Source of the DNA: CAYQDF01 sp964416175
Lineage (GTDB): Bacteria > Chloroflexota > Anaerolineae > Anaerolineales > UBA4823
DNA length: 64,000 bases
Reading direction: 5' to 3'
Assembly: GCA_964416175.1 (NCBI GenBank)
Contig: CAYQDF010000003.1
Span: 1-64,000 of the forward strand
Position numbers and translations under genes: made by a program. The notes under the pieces are model-generated. The model searched no databases. It saw only the letters and a program-made list of their open reading frames with translations, and was not told the DNA's origin. Each line of letters starts with the position of its first letter. Positions within the stretch are counted from its first letter, which is position 1. Below are positions 25,438 through 33,511 of this stretch, piece after piece.

Positions 25438-28295
25438 TGGATCTCAGGCGAAGCATACACCTCTTCCTGCTCTTCGGGTTCCCGTTGATCCACCCACTGG
25501 CTGCCTCCGCTTCATCCCATGGTCCGATCCCCGTGAAGCCTGTCGTTTCTCTCGCCGAGGGAGGGTTGACCGTGGAGTGGTCGGCGCGCGATCTGCACGT
25601 CGAAACCGATGACCAGGGAAGGACGATTCTGAGCATCCCCGGGTTCGATCTGGCAGCTCAGCCTGGCGCTCCAAAGCTGCCGTTCCAGGCCATACTGGTC
25701 GCCCTGCCTCCGGGCTCCGAACCCAGCCTCGCCATCGATTCCATCCAGGAGTCAACCCTCGAGCTCCCTGGCCCTCTTCCCATCACAGGGCTGCCGGGAG
25801 GAGTTTTGGTGAATGCGGATGGACTGATCTCAGGAGGCTCCTTGATCCCCGCTTCCCAGGCCCGGGAGCTCAGCGACCAGCCGGTGCAGCTGGAATTGCT
25901 GGGAGTTCTGCGCGGCGTGCGCCTGGCCCGCCTGGTCTTCTTCCCCGCTTTGCCAGCCGGCAACATTCTGCGAATCACGAACGAGGTGAAAGTCAGCCTA
26001 CGCTATAACGCGCCCATCCTCCCTTCTCCGAGGGAGGTCGTGGCTGGCGATCCTCTGCTCTCTCAGCTCCGAGAGCATCTGGCCAACCCTGAACACATCC
26101 AGATTGATCCTGAAACCACGGCAGCCGCGCATAATGTCCGGACGACCCTGGTGGAGGGAGCCCCCACGGTAGCCATAGAAATCTCAAAAACCGGCATAAC
26201 CAGGATCACCCGCGCTGACCTGACAGGCGCCGGCTTTCCTGTAGCTACCGTTGACCCCAAATTCCTGACTATCACCCGCGCAGGTGAGGAAGTCGCCTAC
26301 CATTGGGACGGGGACGGCGATGCGGCGTTTGAGCCTGAAGAAAGCCTGCTCATATTCGCTGACCCGCGTTTCAACCGCTGGTCCAATTACGATACCTATT
26401 TTCTTTCCATCGGAGCGGACCCGGGTTTGCGCATGGCGTCGCGCCCCGCAAACCAAGGCAGCCTGCCAGATGGGATTGCATCTATCGATGCCGCTTTCGA
26501 AACAAACGCCATCTACACCCCAGATTGCTACTGCTCACCGATCCCGGCCGGCCGGGATGGGGACCGCTGGGTCTGGGACAGGCTGCAGCTTCCCAATCCC
26601 TCCAGCGCTTCGTATCCCTTCGATCTCGCAGCGGTCAACCCGCTCCAGACTGCCAGATTGACCCTTTGGATGATCGGCTTCACCGATCCCCCGCCTGCGC
26701 TGGACCACCGAGTTGCGATCTCGATCAACGATGTCGAGCTTGGGATGCTAGAATGGAGTGGGAAGAACACCGTTCAGGGAGAGTTTGAGGTTCCACCCGG
26801 CGCCCTGGTCGAAGGCGGCAACACACTGTCTCTGTCCCTTCCCGGCATCCCCGGCCTGGGCATCGACGGCGTGTGGCTCGATGCGTTCAACATTCAATTC
26901 TCACGTTCTTCCGATCAGGCAACGGGTCATTCGCTCCTCTTCACCGGAGAATCGAACCCGAAAGAATATGCGGTCAGGCTGGCTTCCTCGGAAGGACTGA
27001 AAGGTTTCGATGTGACCAACCCGGAGCAGCCGGTTTTCCTGACGGGAATCGCAACCGGGACGCCGGGTGAGGTTAAGATCGGCGACCCCTCCGGAACATC
27101 AGCACACCGCTACTGGGTTACTACGAGCGCTGGAATCCTCGTCCCCGACAACTTGCGCCCGGTTGCGACATCCATGCTCGCCCCGGATTTCACTGGCGCG
27201 GAATACATCTTCATCGCACCCGAAGCGTTCATCTCCTCTCTCGGACCTCTCCTTCAGCTGCGCGCGCAGGAGGGTCTGAAAGTGGCAGTAGAGGACGTCC
27301 AGGCGATCTACGACCGCTTTGGAGAAGGCCTGCCCCAACCTGCGGCAATTGCTGCCTTCCTCGCGGATGCCTACGCGCATTGGACTCCCAAACCTGCCTA
27401 TGTCCTGCTGGTCGGCGATGGGACTTCCGATCCGAAGCAGTATCTCCCTTCATCTTCTGTAACCTTCATTCCACCTTTCCTGGCTGATGTCGATCCCTGG
27501 GCTGGAGAGACTGCCGCCGATAACCGCTACACCACCGTGGATGGGGAGGACAACCTTCCCGACCTGTTGATCGGACGGCTGCCGGTTAACAATAGCGCTG
27601 AGCTGCAGGTTGTCGTGGACAAGATCGTGCAGTACGAGAAAGGGGCACCGAAGGGCTCCTGGCAGCGCAAGGCTGCCTTCGTCGCAGACGATCCGGATGA
27701 CGGCGGTAATTTCCACTTCCTGACGAACCTCATCTTGAAACAGTTCGCAACCCCGCCCTTCTGGCCACTCCGCCTGTTATTTTCACCATTCGATACTCCA
27801 CTTGACCAGTTCCAAGAAGACTTGCTGCAGGTCTGGAACACAGGCGCAGGTCTGATCATGTACACCGGACACGCCTCCATCCACCAATGGGCGGTCGAAG
27901 TCTTCCTGCACCTGGAGGATGTGGATGACCTGGCAAACGGCGGCAGGCTGCCAGTTCTCCTCGAGATGACCTGCTTCACCGGCTCGTTCCAGGTGCCTGG
28001 TTTTCCCACCCTGGACGAAGCGCTGGTCCGCCAACCCGAAGGAGGCGCGATCGCCGCCTGGGGTTCGACCGGACTTGGCATTGCCACCGGCCATCACTGG
28101 CTGGCAGAAGGATTTATGGACACCATCTACAGGCAGGGCCGGGTGGATCTGGGCTCGGCCGTGCTTGCCGGAAAAATCCACCTCGCCACGAGCAATGCCA
28201 ACCTGGACCTTATCGACACGTTCACATTGCTTGGCGACCCCGCTTTGGACGTGATCCGCTCTTACAATCTATACATGCCGCTCACAAGCAATTAA
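25437..28295 (+). CDS. Secreted gingipain-like cysteine protease (peptidase family C25)
   Basis: The protein has 952 residues and starts at a GTG overlapping the upstream stop. A signal peptide (about residues 1-25) is followed by a propeptide-like region (FDLAAQPGAPKLPFQAILVA) of the type seen in gingipains. The catalytic C25 domain covers about residues 590-940. It has YVLLVGDGTSDP, NRYTTVDGEDNLPDLLIGRL, the catalytic His812 in YTGHASIHQW and the nucleophile Cys846 in LEMTCFTGSF. Gingipains cleave after Arg or Lys; the specificity here is unknown. There is no type IX secretion C-terminal domain, which fits a monoderm. An LPSTG protein and a sortase follow. Confidence 0.88.
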   Translation: MDLRRSIHLFLLFGFPLIHPLAASASSHGPIPVKPVVSLAEGGLTVEWSARDLHVETDDQGRTILSIPGFDLAAQPGAPKLPFQAILVALPPGSEPSLAIDSIQESTLELPGPLPITGLPGGVLVNADGLISGGSLIPASQARELSDQPVQLELLGVLRGVRLARLVFFPALPAGNILRITNEVKVSLRYNAPILPSPREVVAGDPLLSQLREHLANPEHIQIDPETTAAAHNVRTTLVEGAPTVAIEISKTGITRITRADLTGAGFPVATVDPKFLTITRAGEEVAYHWDGDGDAAFEPEESLLIFADPRFNRWSNYDTYFLSIGADPGLRMASRPANQGSLPDGIASIDAAFETNAIYTPDCYCSPIPAGRDGDRWVWDRLQLPNPSSASYPFDLAAVNPLQTARLTLWMIGFTDPPPALDHRVAISINDVELGMLEWSGKNTVQGEFEVPPGALVEGGNTLSLSLPGIPGLGIDGVWLDAFNIQFSRSSDQATGHSLLFTGESNPKEYAVRLASSEGLKGFDVTNPEQPVFLTGIATGTPGEVKIGDPSGTSAHRYWVTTSAGILVPDNLRPVATSMLAPDFTGAEYIFIAPEAFISSLGPLLQLRAQEGLKVAVEDVQAIYDRFGEGLPQPAAIAAFLADAYAHWTPKPAYVLLVGDGTSDPKQYLPSSSVTFIPPFLADVDPWAGETAADNRYTTVDGEDNLPDLLIGRLPVNNSAELQVVVDKIVQYEKGAPKGSWQRKAAFVADDPDDGGNFHFLTNLILKQFATPPFWPLRLLFSPFDTPLDQFQEDLLQVWNTGAGLIMYTGHASIHQWAVEVFLHLEDVDDLANGGRLPVLLEMTCFTGSFQVPGFPTLDEALVRQPEGGAIAAWGSTGLGIATGHHWLAEGFMDTIYRQGRVDLGSAVLAGKIHLATSNANLDLIDTFTLLGDPALDVIRSYNLYMPLTSN

Positions 28296-28313
28296 TTCAC
28301 CGGAGGTTAGACG

Positions 28314-28832
28314 ATGAACCGAACCAGCACCAGTACTCTTATAATGGCCCTTCTGATCGTGTGTGCACTCGTGGTCTCCACTGGAGGGACCGCGCTGGCG
28401 GCGCAGCCGATGGGGATCACTCCCACGGCCACCGACACCACCGAACCGCCAACGAATACCCCCACCCCAACCAACACTCAGCCTGTCACCAACACGCCAA
28501 CTCCAACCTCGACCAGCGATGTGGGGATACCAACTTCCACGGATACTCCAACCCCCACAGCAACGAGCGATCTGGGGATTTCCACCGCCACACCGACGCC
28601 GACAACTGACATTTCGATTACCGCGACCGCTACAGCCACGGGCACCGTGATCGTCAATCCGCCAACCGACGACCCAGGCAAGACTCCCACTCAGGTCCCC
28701 ATCCTGCCTTCTACCGGAGAGTTCCCATTCGATCCGACTCGGGGACTTGAATGGCTCTTCGCGTTCCTGTTGGTTGTAGCCCTGGCGGCGCTGATCGTTC
28801 GGAACATCAGCAGGTCTAAAATAGATCAGTAA
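28314..28832 (+). CDS. LPSTG-type sortase substrate, Thr/Pro-rich surface protein
   Basis: The 172-residue protein has a signal peptide (residues 1-30) and a low-complexity Thr/Pro/Ser stalk. Residues 131-172 form a complete cell-wall sorting signal: LPSTG (131-135), a hydrophobic helix (LEWLFAFLLVVALAALIV) and a short tail containing Arg and Lys. The ribosome site accggagg precedes the ATG. It lies 18 bp after the C25 protease gene and 14 bp before the sortase gene, so the sortase is very probably its transpeptidase. It has no adhesive domain, so it may be a spacer or a small wall-linked anchor. Confidence 0.85.
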   Translation: MNRTSTSTLIMALLIVCALVVSTGGTALAAQPMGITPTATDTTEPPTNTPTPTNTQPVTNTPTPTSTSDVGIPTSTDTPTPTATSDLGISTATPTPTTDISITATATATGTVIVNPPTDDPGKTPTQVPILPSTGEFPFDPTRGLEWLFAFLLVVALAALIVRNISRSKIDQ

Positions 28833-28846
28833 ACCCTTCCTTCTGA

Positions 28847-29596
28847 ATGCGCAGCGCTGGACTGATCCTGTTCTTATCCCTGGTTGGGATCATCCTGGTC
28901 GTCTCGGCTGGACGGTTTATTACCGGAGCGTCTGCCCCGAGCGAGCTCGCTGCGCCTGTGGCTGATTCTGGGATGATTTGGACAGATTTGCCGGCTGAAC
29001 CCAAGGAAGGCGCAGAAGTATTAAAAACCCGTGCGCTTTCGTTTGATGTCCGTGAAGTCCGTAGCTCTGCTGTCCCAACCCAGGTCTCGCCAGGTCCAGA
29101 GCCAGCCGAAGCCAAAGAAGCCCTCTCATTTGAAGTGTTTGGAAAGATCAAGCGACTGGATATCCCCTCCATCAAGCTGACCGCGAAGGTCATTTATCTC
29201 CCTTTTGAAGATTTCACCTGGGATGTATCGACGCTCGGGCAGGACATCGCCCGGTTGGAAGGGATTCAGGGCGATGGAAACAGCAACCTTGTCCTTGCAG
29301 GACATGTCACGCTGCGGGATGGAAGGAATGGACCTTTCCACTCCCTGGCCGCGCTCAAGCCCGGCGAATCTGTCCTGGTCCACGCGGAAGATAGAATCTA
29401 TACGTTCAGAGTGCGGGAGAGTCTCGTCGTTTATCCAGAGGCTGTGAATGTGACGGCGGACTCCATACTGCCACAGTTGACTCTGATTACCTGCACGAGC
29501 TGGGATCAGGAGACCCTGAGCTATCTGCGGCGTCAGGTCGTAATCGCCGATCTGGAAAAGGTGGAGTTTATCCACACAGTTGAAGAGATCAATTGA
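28847..29596 (+). CDS. Sortase (transpeptidase for LPxTG-type proteins)
   Basis: The protein has 249 residues with an N-terminal membrane helix (about residues 4-25). It then has a sortase beta-barrel with the catalytic triad in order: His153 in VLAGHVTLRDG, Cys216 in LITCTS, and an Arg in YLRRQVV (228 or 229). The surrounding GRNGPFHSLAALKPGE is typical of class D/E-like sortases. Sortases cut between Thr and Gly of the sorting signal and attach the protein to the wall. The adjacent gene supplies an LPSTG substrate. The class assignment is tentative. Confidence 0.88.
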   Translation: MRSAGLILFLSLVGIILVVSAGRFITGASAPSELAAPVADSGMIWTDLPAEPKEGAEVLKTRALSFDVREVRSSAVPTQVSPGPEPAEAKEALSFEVFGKIKRLDIPSIKLTAKVIYLPFEDFTWDVSTLGQDIARLEGIQGDGNSNLVLAGHVTLRDGRNGPFHSLAALKPGESVLVHAEDRIYTFRVRESLVVYPEAVNVTADSILPQLTLITCTSWDQETLSYLRRQVVIADLEKVEFIHTVEEIN

Positions 29597-29655
29597 ATCA
29601 TCGTTAGAACCCCGGAACACCCGGGTTGACCTCCCGAAAGCATGGTGAAACAAAT

Positions 29656-29679
29656 CAGCCGTCCCGAATGGGACGGCTG
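29656..29679. terminator. Bidirectional hairpin between convergent genes
   Basis: A perfect 10-bp stem (29656-29665 with 29670-29679) encloses the loop GAAT. On the minus strand it is followed by ATTTGTTTC. It probably ends the CAP gene transcript and possibly the sortase transcript. The U-tract is weak on the plus strand. Confidence 0.6.
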
Positions 29680-29765
29680 GATCAATTAGGGGTTATACGG
29701 TTGAGGGGAATTATTGCCTCTGGCAATAACCTTGGAAGCGGCAGACCTTGTTCCGTCAGCGGCCC

Positions 29766-29788
29766 GTCCGATGAGACTCTCATCGGAC
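29766..29788. terminator. Perfect 10-bp hairpin spanning the CAP gene stop codon
   Basis: GTCCGATGAG (29766-29775) and its exact complement (29779-29788) flank a 3-nt loop. The CAP gene stop codon lies inside it. There is no U-tract, so it may protect the message end rather than terminate. Confidence 0.4.
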
Positions 29789-30844
29789 GATAAACTCCAG
29801 GCTTTCCTCCATCTCTCCGGATTGCAAAGCAGTCTGGCTGGCTGCCCCCAGGACCGAGAACGACCAGGTGTATTTTATCCCGTTCACCGTGATCGAAACC
29901 GTGTAGGTAGCTCCGGGTTCCAGCGGCTGGCGAGGGATGAGCACGATCGCGTCCCGCGAATCCAGGACGGCACGCCCTAAATTCTGTGAGTTCGCGTCGG
30001 GGTTTTGGTAACTCGTCTCATCAAAAAGGCACGCTTCCAAGGTTTGGGCACCTTTCTTGAAGCTGTAGCCGGTGACATCTGGCGTTTTATCCCCCGCCCC
30101 GATCTGGAGGAGGATGGGCAGGCCGGAGGGCCGCTGGTACCCCGGGCAGCTGCTGAGCGGGTCAGGGTATTCTGTGAGATGGCTCGTCAACGGCACCGCC
30201 ATGTTATTGCCTGGCCAGGCAATCGGATAAGCCGTACCTGCCGGAAGGGTTTTCAGGCCCCGGATGACATCCAGGCTGGCGCCCATCTGCAAGCCGCCGT
30301 CCCCCTCCCGGAAGCTCCCAAAGCCGACTTCATGGAGTTCTGGATCCAGGATTCCTATCGCGTGGAAGGGGGCCTGCATCCACAATTCGATCGCCTGGGC
30401 ATCCGAAGCATAGATGTTGGACGTAGCGACCAGGTTGCTCGATTTTGCCGCCGCGTCGCCTTCCGGTGTGTACCAGGTGTTTTTGGGGTCTTCGCTGTGG
30501 TCGACATAATCGTTCTTGACCATGTACCGCGAATGCAGCCAGCCGCCCTCCCCCCAGCCAGGGTTATCCGCCAGCGGATCAAGACCTGCTGTCGCACGGT
30601 AGAAATTCAAGAATGCCAGCCATCCCGAGCCCTCAGGGGGGTAATCTGAAGGCGACCCCGGGGACCCCTGATAGGGATCGGTGTGTACAATCACCGGCAG
30701 GTAGACCCCGGGTGGGGTGCCGGTCGTTGCCTGATCCGCAGAATATGTCGTTACGACGCTTCCTGCGCCGGGGAAGAGAGAGACCACCAACACGATAGAG
30801 AATACACTGAAACAAATTATTACCTTTTTATTACCGGTTGCCAT
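29780..30844 (-). CDS. Secreted CAP/SCP-domain protein under a c-di-GMP riboswitch
   Basis: ATG 30844 with aagga upstream starts a signal peptide (MATGNKKVIICFSVFSIVLV). A GTG at 30868 is an alternative, but the ribosome site would then lie inside the gene. The protein has 354 residues. A CAP-like domain (about 75-205, FLNFYRATAGLDPL, WLHSRYMVKNDYVDHSEDP) is followed by a beta-sandwich segment with YTVSITVNGIKYTWSFSV. The protein has no LysM or membrane anchor, so it is secreted or loosely bound. The leader contains a c-di-GMP-I riboswitch and a terminator, so high c-di-GMP should shut the gene off. Confidence 0.85.
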   Translation of the reverse strand: MATGNKKVIICFSVFSIVLVVSLFPGAGSVVTTYSADQATTGTPPGVYLPVIVHTDPYQGSPGSPSDYPPEGSGWLAFLNFYRATAGLDPLADNPGWGEGGWLHSRYMVKNDYVDHSEDPKNTWYTPEGDAAAKSSNLVATSNIYASDAQAIELWMQAPFHAIGILDPELHEVGFGSFREGDGGLQMGASLDVIRGLKTLPAGTAYPIAWPGNNMAVPLTSHLTEYPDPLSSCPGYQRPSGLPILLQIGAGDKTPDVTGYSFKKGAQTLEACLFDETSYQNPDANSQNLGRAVLDSRDAIVLIPRQPLEPGATYTVSITVNGIKYTWSFSVLGAASQTALQSGEMEESLEFIVR

Positions 30845-30910
30845 CCTGATCCTTCCATCCTGTCGCACAAAACATTAAGTATTTTCGTGGCAAACCAGCC
30901 GGGACAATCG

Positions 30911-30948
30911 AAAAGCCCCTTTCAGGCAGGACTGCCTGGAAGGGGCTT
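30911..30948 (-). terminator. Riboswitch-controlled terminator upstream of the CAP gene
   Basis: A 9-bp outer stem (30913-30921 with 30940-30948) and a 6-bp inner stem (30923-30928 with 30933-30938) are separated by one mismatch. On the minus strand they end in GCTTTTCG. Confidence 0.85.
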
Positions 30949-30972
30949 CTATATAGATAGCCAAAACCCGAT

Positions 30973-31067
30973 AGGCAGTCCGGCTGTCGTCCAGCGCCGA
31001 GTGTAAATCGCTCAGGCGGCTGCTTAGATCCGTGACTTTGCGTCCTTGCCTTTCGACAAGTTTGCCT
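30973..31067 (-). promoter_or_regulatory. c-di-GMP-I (GEMM-I) riboswitch
   Basis: Read on the minus strand, the leader contains the GEMM-I signatures AGGCAAAC, a GAAA tetraloop (cttgtCGAAAggcaag), GGACGCAAAG, and CGGATCTAAG, with the second helix after it. P1 pairs AGGCA (31063-31067) with TGCCT (30973-30977). The 3' strand, minus-strand GGACTGCC (30974-30981), can alternatively pair with GGCAGTCC (30929-30936) in the terminator. Ligand binding should free the terminator, so it is an OFF switch for the CAP gene. Confidence 0.93.
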
Positions 31068-31089
31068 TTATCTATTTGGTTTTATAACC

Positions 31090-31117
31090 ATTTTATAACC
31101 GAAAACTTCAGGATCAA
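31090..31117 (-). promoter_or_regulatory. Promoter of the c-di-GMP riboswitch transcript
   Basis: On the minus strand, TTGATC (31112-31117), a 16-bp spacer and TAAAAT (31090-31095) predict a start near 31083, about 16 nt before the aptamer. Confidence 0.6.
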
Positions 31118-31173
31118 TAGTACAAAAGTACTGCCAACAAATCTGTAAAGAGTCCCGGAAGATCGGTTGGGCC

Positions 31174-31202
31174 TTGACGATCGGAAGAACCGGGCGTAAA
31201 AT
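31174..31202 (+). promoter_or_regulatory. Promoter of the btuFCD transcript
   Basis: TTGACG (31174-31179), a 17-bp spacer and TAAAAT (31197-31202) place the start near 31209, just before the cobalamin riboswitch. Confidence 0.75.
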
Positions 31203-31225
31203 CACAGCACAATCGAATACTGGAT

Positions 31226-31359
31226 CGATCTGGGTACCTGCAACCCCCGGATGGGAAGGTTTAAAGGCGAAGCCGGTGAGAGTCCGGCGCTGTCCCGCAA
31301 CTGTCAGCCAGTGCCTCGTTCAGGAACGCACTGACAAGCCAGGCCGCCCGCCCAGATCG
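31226..31359 (+). promoter_or_regulatory. Cobalamin (B12) riboswitch
   Basis: The outer helix is a perfect 9-bp pair, CGATCTGGG (31226-31234) with CCCAGATCG (31351-31359). Inside are the B12-box landmarks AAGCCGGTGAGAGTCCGGC, GCTGTCCCGCAACTGT and GACAAGCCAGGCCGCCCG. The following genes encode a BtuFCD importer, the usual target. Bound adenosylcobalamin would promote the terminator at 31418. Confidence 0.97.
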
Positions 31360-31417
31360 TGTTTTCCACCTCCTCGCGGATAGTGGGTGGGAATGCTGCC
31401 TGACCTCAGCTTTCCAG

Positions 31418-31440
31418 CCCCTGTCCTAGCGACAGGGGTT
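31418..31440 (+). terminator. Terminator of the cobalamin riboswitch, cut by an assembly gap
   Basis: CCCCTGTC (31418-31425) pairs with GACAGGGG (31431-31438) around a 5-nt loop. Only two Ts remain before the N run, so the U-tract is probably in the missing bases. Confidence 0.75.
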
Positions 31441-31450
31441 NNNNNNNNNN
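31441..31450. other. Assembly gap (10 N) at the btuF start
   Basis: Ten unknown bases hide the riboswitch U-tract, the ribosome site and the start codon of btuF. Confidence 0.95.
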
Positions 31451-32402
31451 GGCAAAGAAAATCTGTGAAATTCCGACTATCCCCATCCTGCTGACCTGGC
31501 TGGTCGTCAGCTGTGTCGGTGGTCCCATGCGCACTGCGGAGCCAACCCCCGAACCCACCCCTGAGGCGATCTCGATCATGGATGGCCTCGATCGGGAGGT
31601 CGTTTTGCCGGCTCCCGCGCAGCGAGTGGTTTCAATGGCTCCCTCCAACACCGAGATCCTGTACGCCATCGGAGCCGGAAGCCAGGTCGTCGGGCGGGAC
31701 GAATTTTCAGACTTCCCCACCGAAGTGCAGGCCTTGCCCAGCATCGGCGGGGGTTTCGGCGACTTCAACCTCGAAGCCATCGTTGACCTGGAACCCGACC
31801 TCGTCCTCGCAGCAGAGATCAACACCGCCGAGCAGGTGAAGTCAATCGAGGACCTCGGCCTGAATGTGTTCCTCCTCGCCAATCCAACCACGATCGCAGA
31901 GATGTACACCAATCTCACCACCGTGGGACAGCTGGTTGGCCGCGCAGACGAGGCTGCATCGCTGATCAGCTCGCTCGAATCCCGCGTGGCCGATGTTGAA
32001 AGCCGCCTGGCGGGCGCACCTGACCGTCCGAAAGTCTTCTATGAGCTGGACGGCAGCGACCCCGCCGCCCCGTGGACCGCCGGCGCGGAAACGTTCATCA
32101 ATACGTTAATTGAGCAGGCGGGAGGCGAGAACATCGCTGCCAGCGTTGACAGCGGGTATTTCCAGCTCAGCATAGAGGATCTCCTCGTGAAGGACCCGGA
32201 TATCATCTTGCTCGGCGACGCAGCATTCGGAGTGACGCCCGAGGCAGTCGCCTCGCGGGCTGGCTGGGATGCTTTAGGCGCAGTCGAGACGACCGCTATA
32301 TTCCCCTTCGACGATAACCTGGCCAGCCGACCGGGCCCGCGGCTGGTAGATGGTCTCGAACAGCTGGCGATGTTGTTCCATCCGGATCTGTTCGATGAGT
32401 AA
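31451..32402 (+). CDS. btuF: Vitamin B12 ABC transporter substrate-binding lipoprotein, 5' end in gap
   Basis: The first complete codon is at 31452 and reads AKKICEIPTIPILLTWLVVSC, a lipoprotein signal with lipobox LVVSC. The start codon is therefore missing in the gap, perhaps immediately upstream. After a short PTPEPTPE linker comes a class III periplasmic-binding domain (RVVSMAPSNTEILYAIGAG, VGRDEFSDFP, DLEPDLVL). In a monoderm it would capture corrinoids at the outer membrane face. It overlaps the btuC start codon and lies behind the cobalamin riboswitch, which supports the B12 assignment over heme or iron-siderophore. Confidence 0.88.
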
Positions 32403-33495
32403 AGCCGTCACCAGCTCGATGGGCAGGTCATCGCAGCAGACGTACCTTGCAGATTCAATGAAGCCACCGAGAATGCTGCGCCGATACCTTTTGATCTTTG
32501 GCCTGCTCCTGGTCGCGTTGGTCCTGTCCGTTGCTTTTGGGGCTGTTTTCATCCACCCGGCTACACTTGTGAGATTGCTCCTCGCCCGGCTTCCAGGTCT
32601 CTTCGGCACGGGGAACACGCCCGGGACATATGCCACCATCCTTTTCCAGATCCGCCTCCCGCATGCCATCCTGATTGCGCTGACGGGCGCCGCGCTCGGT
32701 GGCAGCGGCGCTGCGTACCAGGGGATGTTCAGGAACCCCCTGGCAGACCCCTACCTGATCGGCGTCGCGTCCGGGGCAGGGCTGGGGGCCGTCGTCGCGC
32801 TGTCGATCCACTGGCCGGGAGAGTTGTTCGGTTTCCTGGCTGTGCCGGCTTCGGCATTCATCGGGGCAGCCCTCACGGTTGGCCTGGTCTACAGCCTCGC
32901 CCGCCGCGGGGATACCCTGCCCACCACGACGCTGATCCTGGCCGGAGTGGCCGTCGGATCCTTCGCCTCCGCCCTGACCTCTTACCTGATGCTGCGCTCG
33001 GAGGGCGAGGTCAGGCGGGCGCTTGCCTGGCTCCTCGGCGGGTCCACGATCAGCGGCTGGGCGCCGGTCATCGCCTCCCTCCCCTACCTGGCGCTCGGAC
33101 TGGGGGTCCTGGGGGCGACCAGCCACGCGCTGAACGTCCTCCAGTTCGGCGACGAACAGGCCCAGCAGCTCGGCCTGCCGGTCGAAAGGTTCAAGCTCCT
33201 CCTCGTCCTAGCTGCCTCGCTGACGACGGCAACCGCGGTCGCGTTCTCAGGCGTGATCGGCTTCGTCGGGCTGATCGTCCCCCACCTGGTGCGCATCCGA
33301 TGGGGATCGGATTACCGTCACCTGCTCCTTCTCTCGATTGCCGGCGGAGCGACGATGCTACTGATTGCCGACCTGCTGGCGCGCCTCCTGCTGGCGCCCC
33401 AGGAGCTCCCCGTGGGCGTCATCACCGCCCTTGCCGGAGCGCCGTTCTTTTTATGGGTGCTGAAGCGATCCCAGCGCAGCGCCTACCAGCCGTAG
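32395..33495 (+). CDS. btuC: Vitamin B12 ABC transporter permease (FecCD family)
   Basis: The protein belongs to the FecCD/BtuC permease family with about ten membrane helices. Landmarks are RLPHAILIALTGAALGGSGAAYQGMFRNPLADP, LILAGVAVGSF, and GVIGFVGLIVPHLVR, each cited as family motifs. The start is uncertain: ATG 32395 overlaps the btuF stop and would allow coupling, while ATG 32458 and ATG 32473 lie closer to the first helix (MLRRYLLIFG). The gene ends 16 bp before btuD. Confidence 0.88.
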   Translation: MSKAVTSSMGRSSQQTYLADSMKPPRMLRRYLLIFGLLLVALVLSVAFGAVFIHPATLVRLLLARLPGLFGTGNTPGTYATILFQIRLPHAILIALTGAALGGSGAAYQGMFRNPLADPYLIGVASGAGLGAVVALSIHWPGELFGFLAVPASAFIGAALTVGLVYSLARRGDTLPTTTLILAGVAVGSFASALTSYLMLRSEGEVRRALAWLLGGSTISGWAPVIASLPYLALGLGVLGATSHALNVLQFGDEQAQQLGLPVERFKLLLVLAASLTTATAVAFSGVIGFVGLIVPHLVRIRWGSDYRHLLLLSIAGGATMLLIADLLARLLLAPQELPVGVITALAGAPFFLWVLKRSQRSAYQP

Positions 33496-33511
33496 AGGAC
33501 CAGACGCAGCA

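Noticed and set aside
19772..31450. N runs as signs of mobile element insertion
   Set aside because: Both runs are 10 N placeholders with no flanking repeats or transposase.
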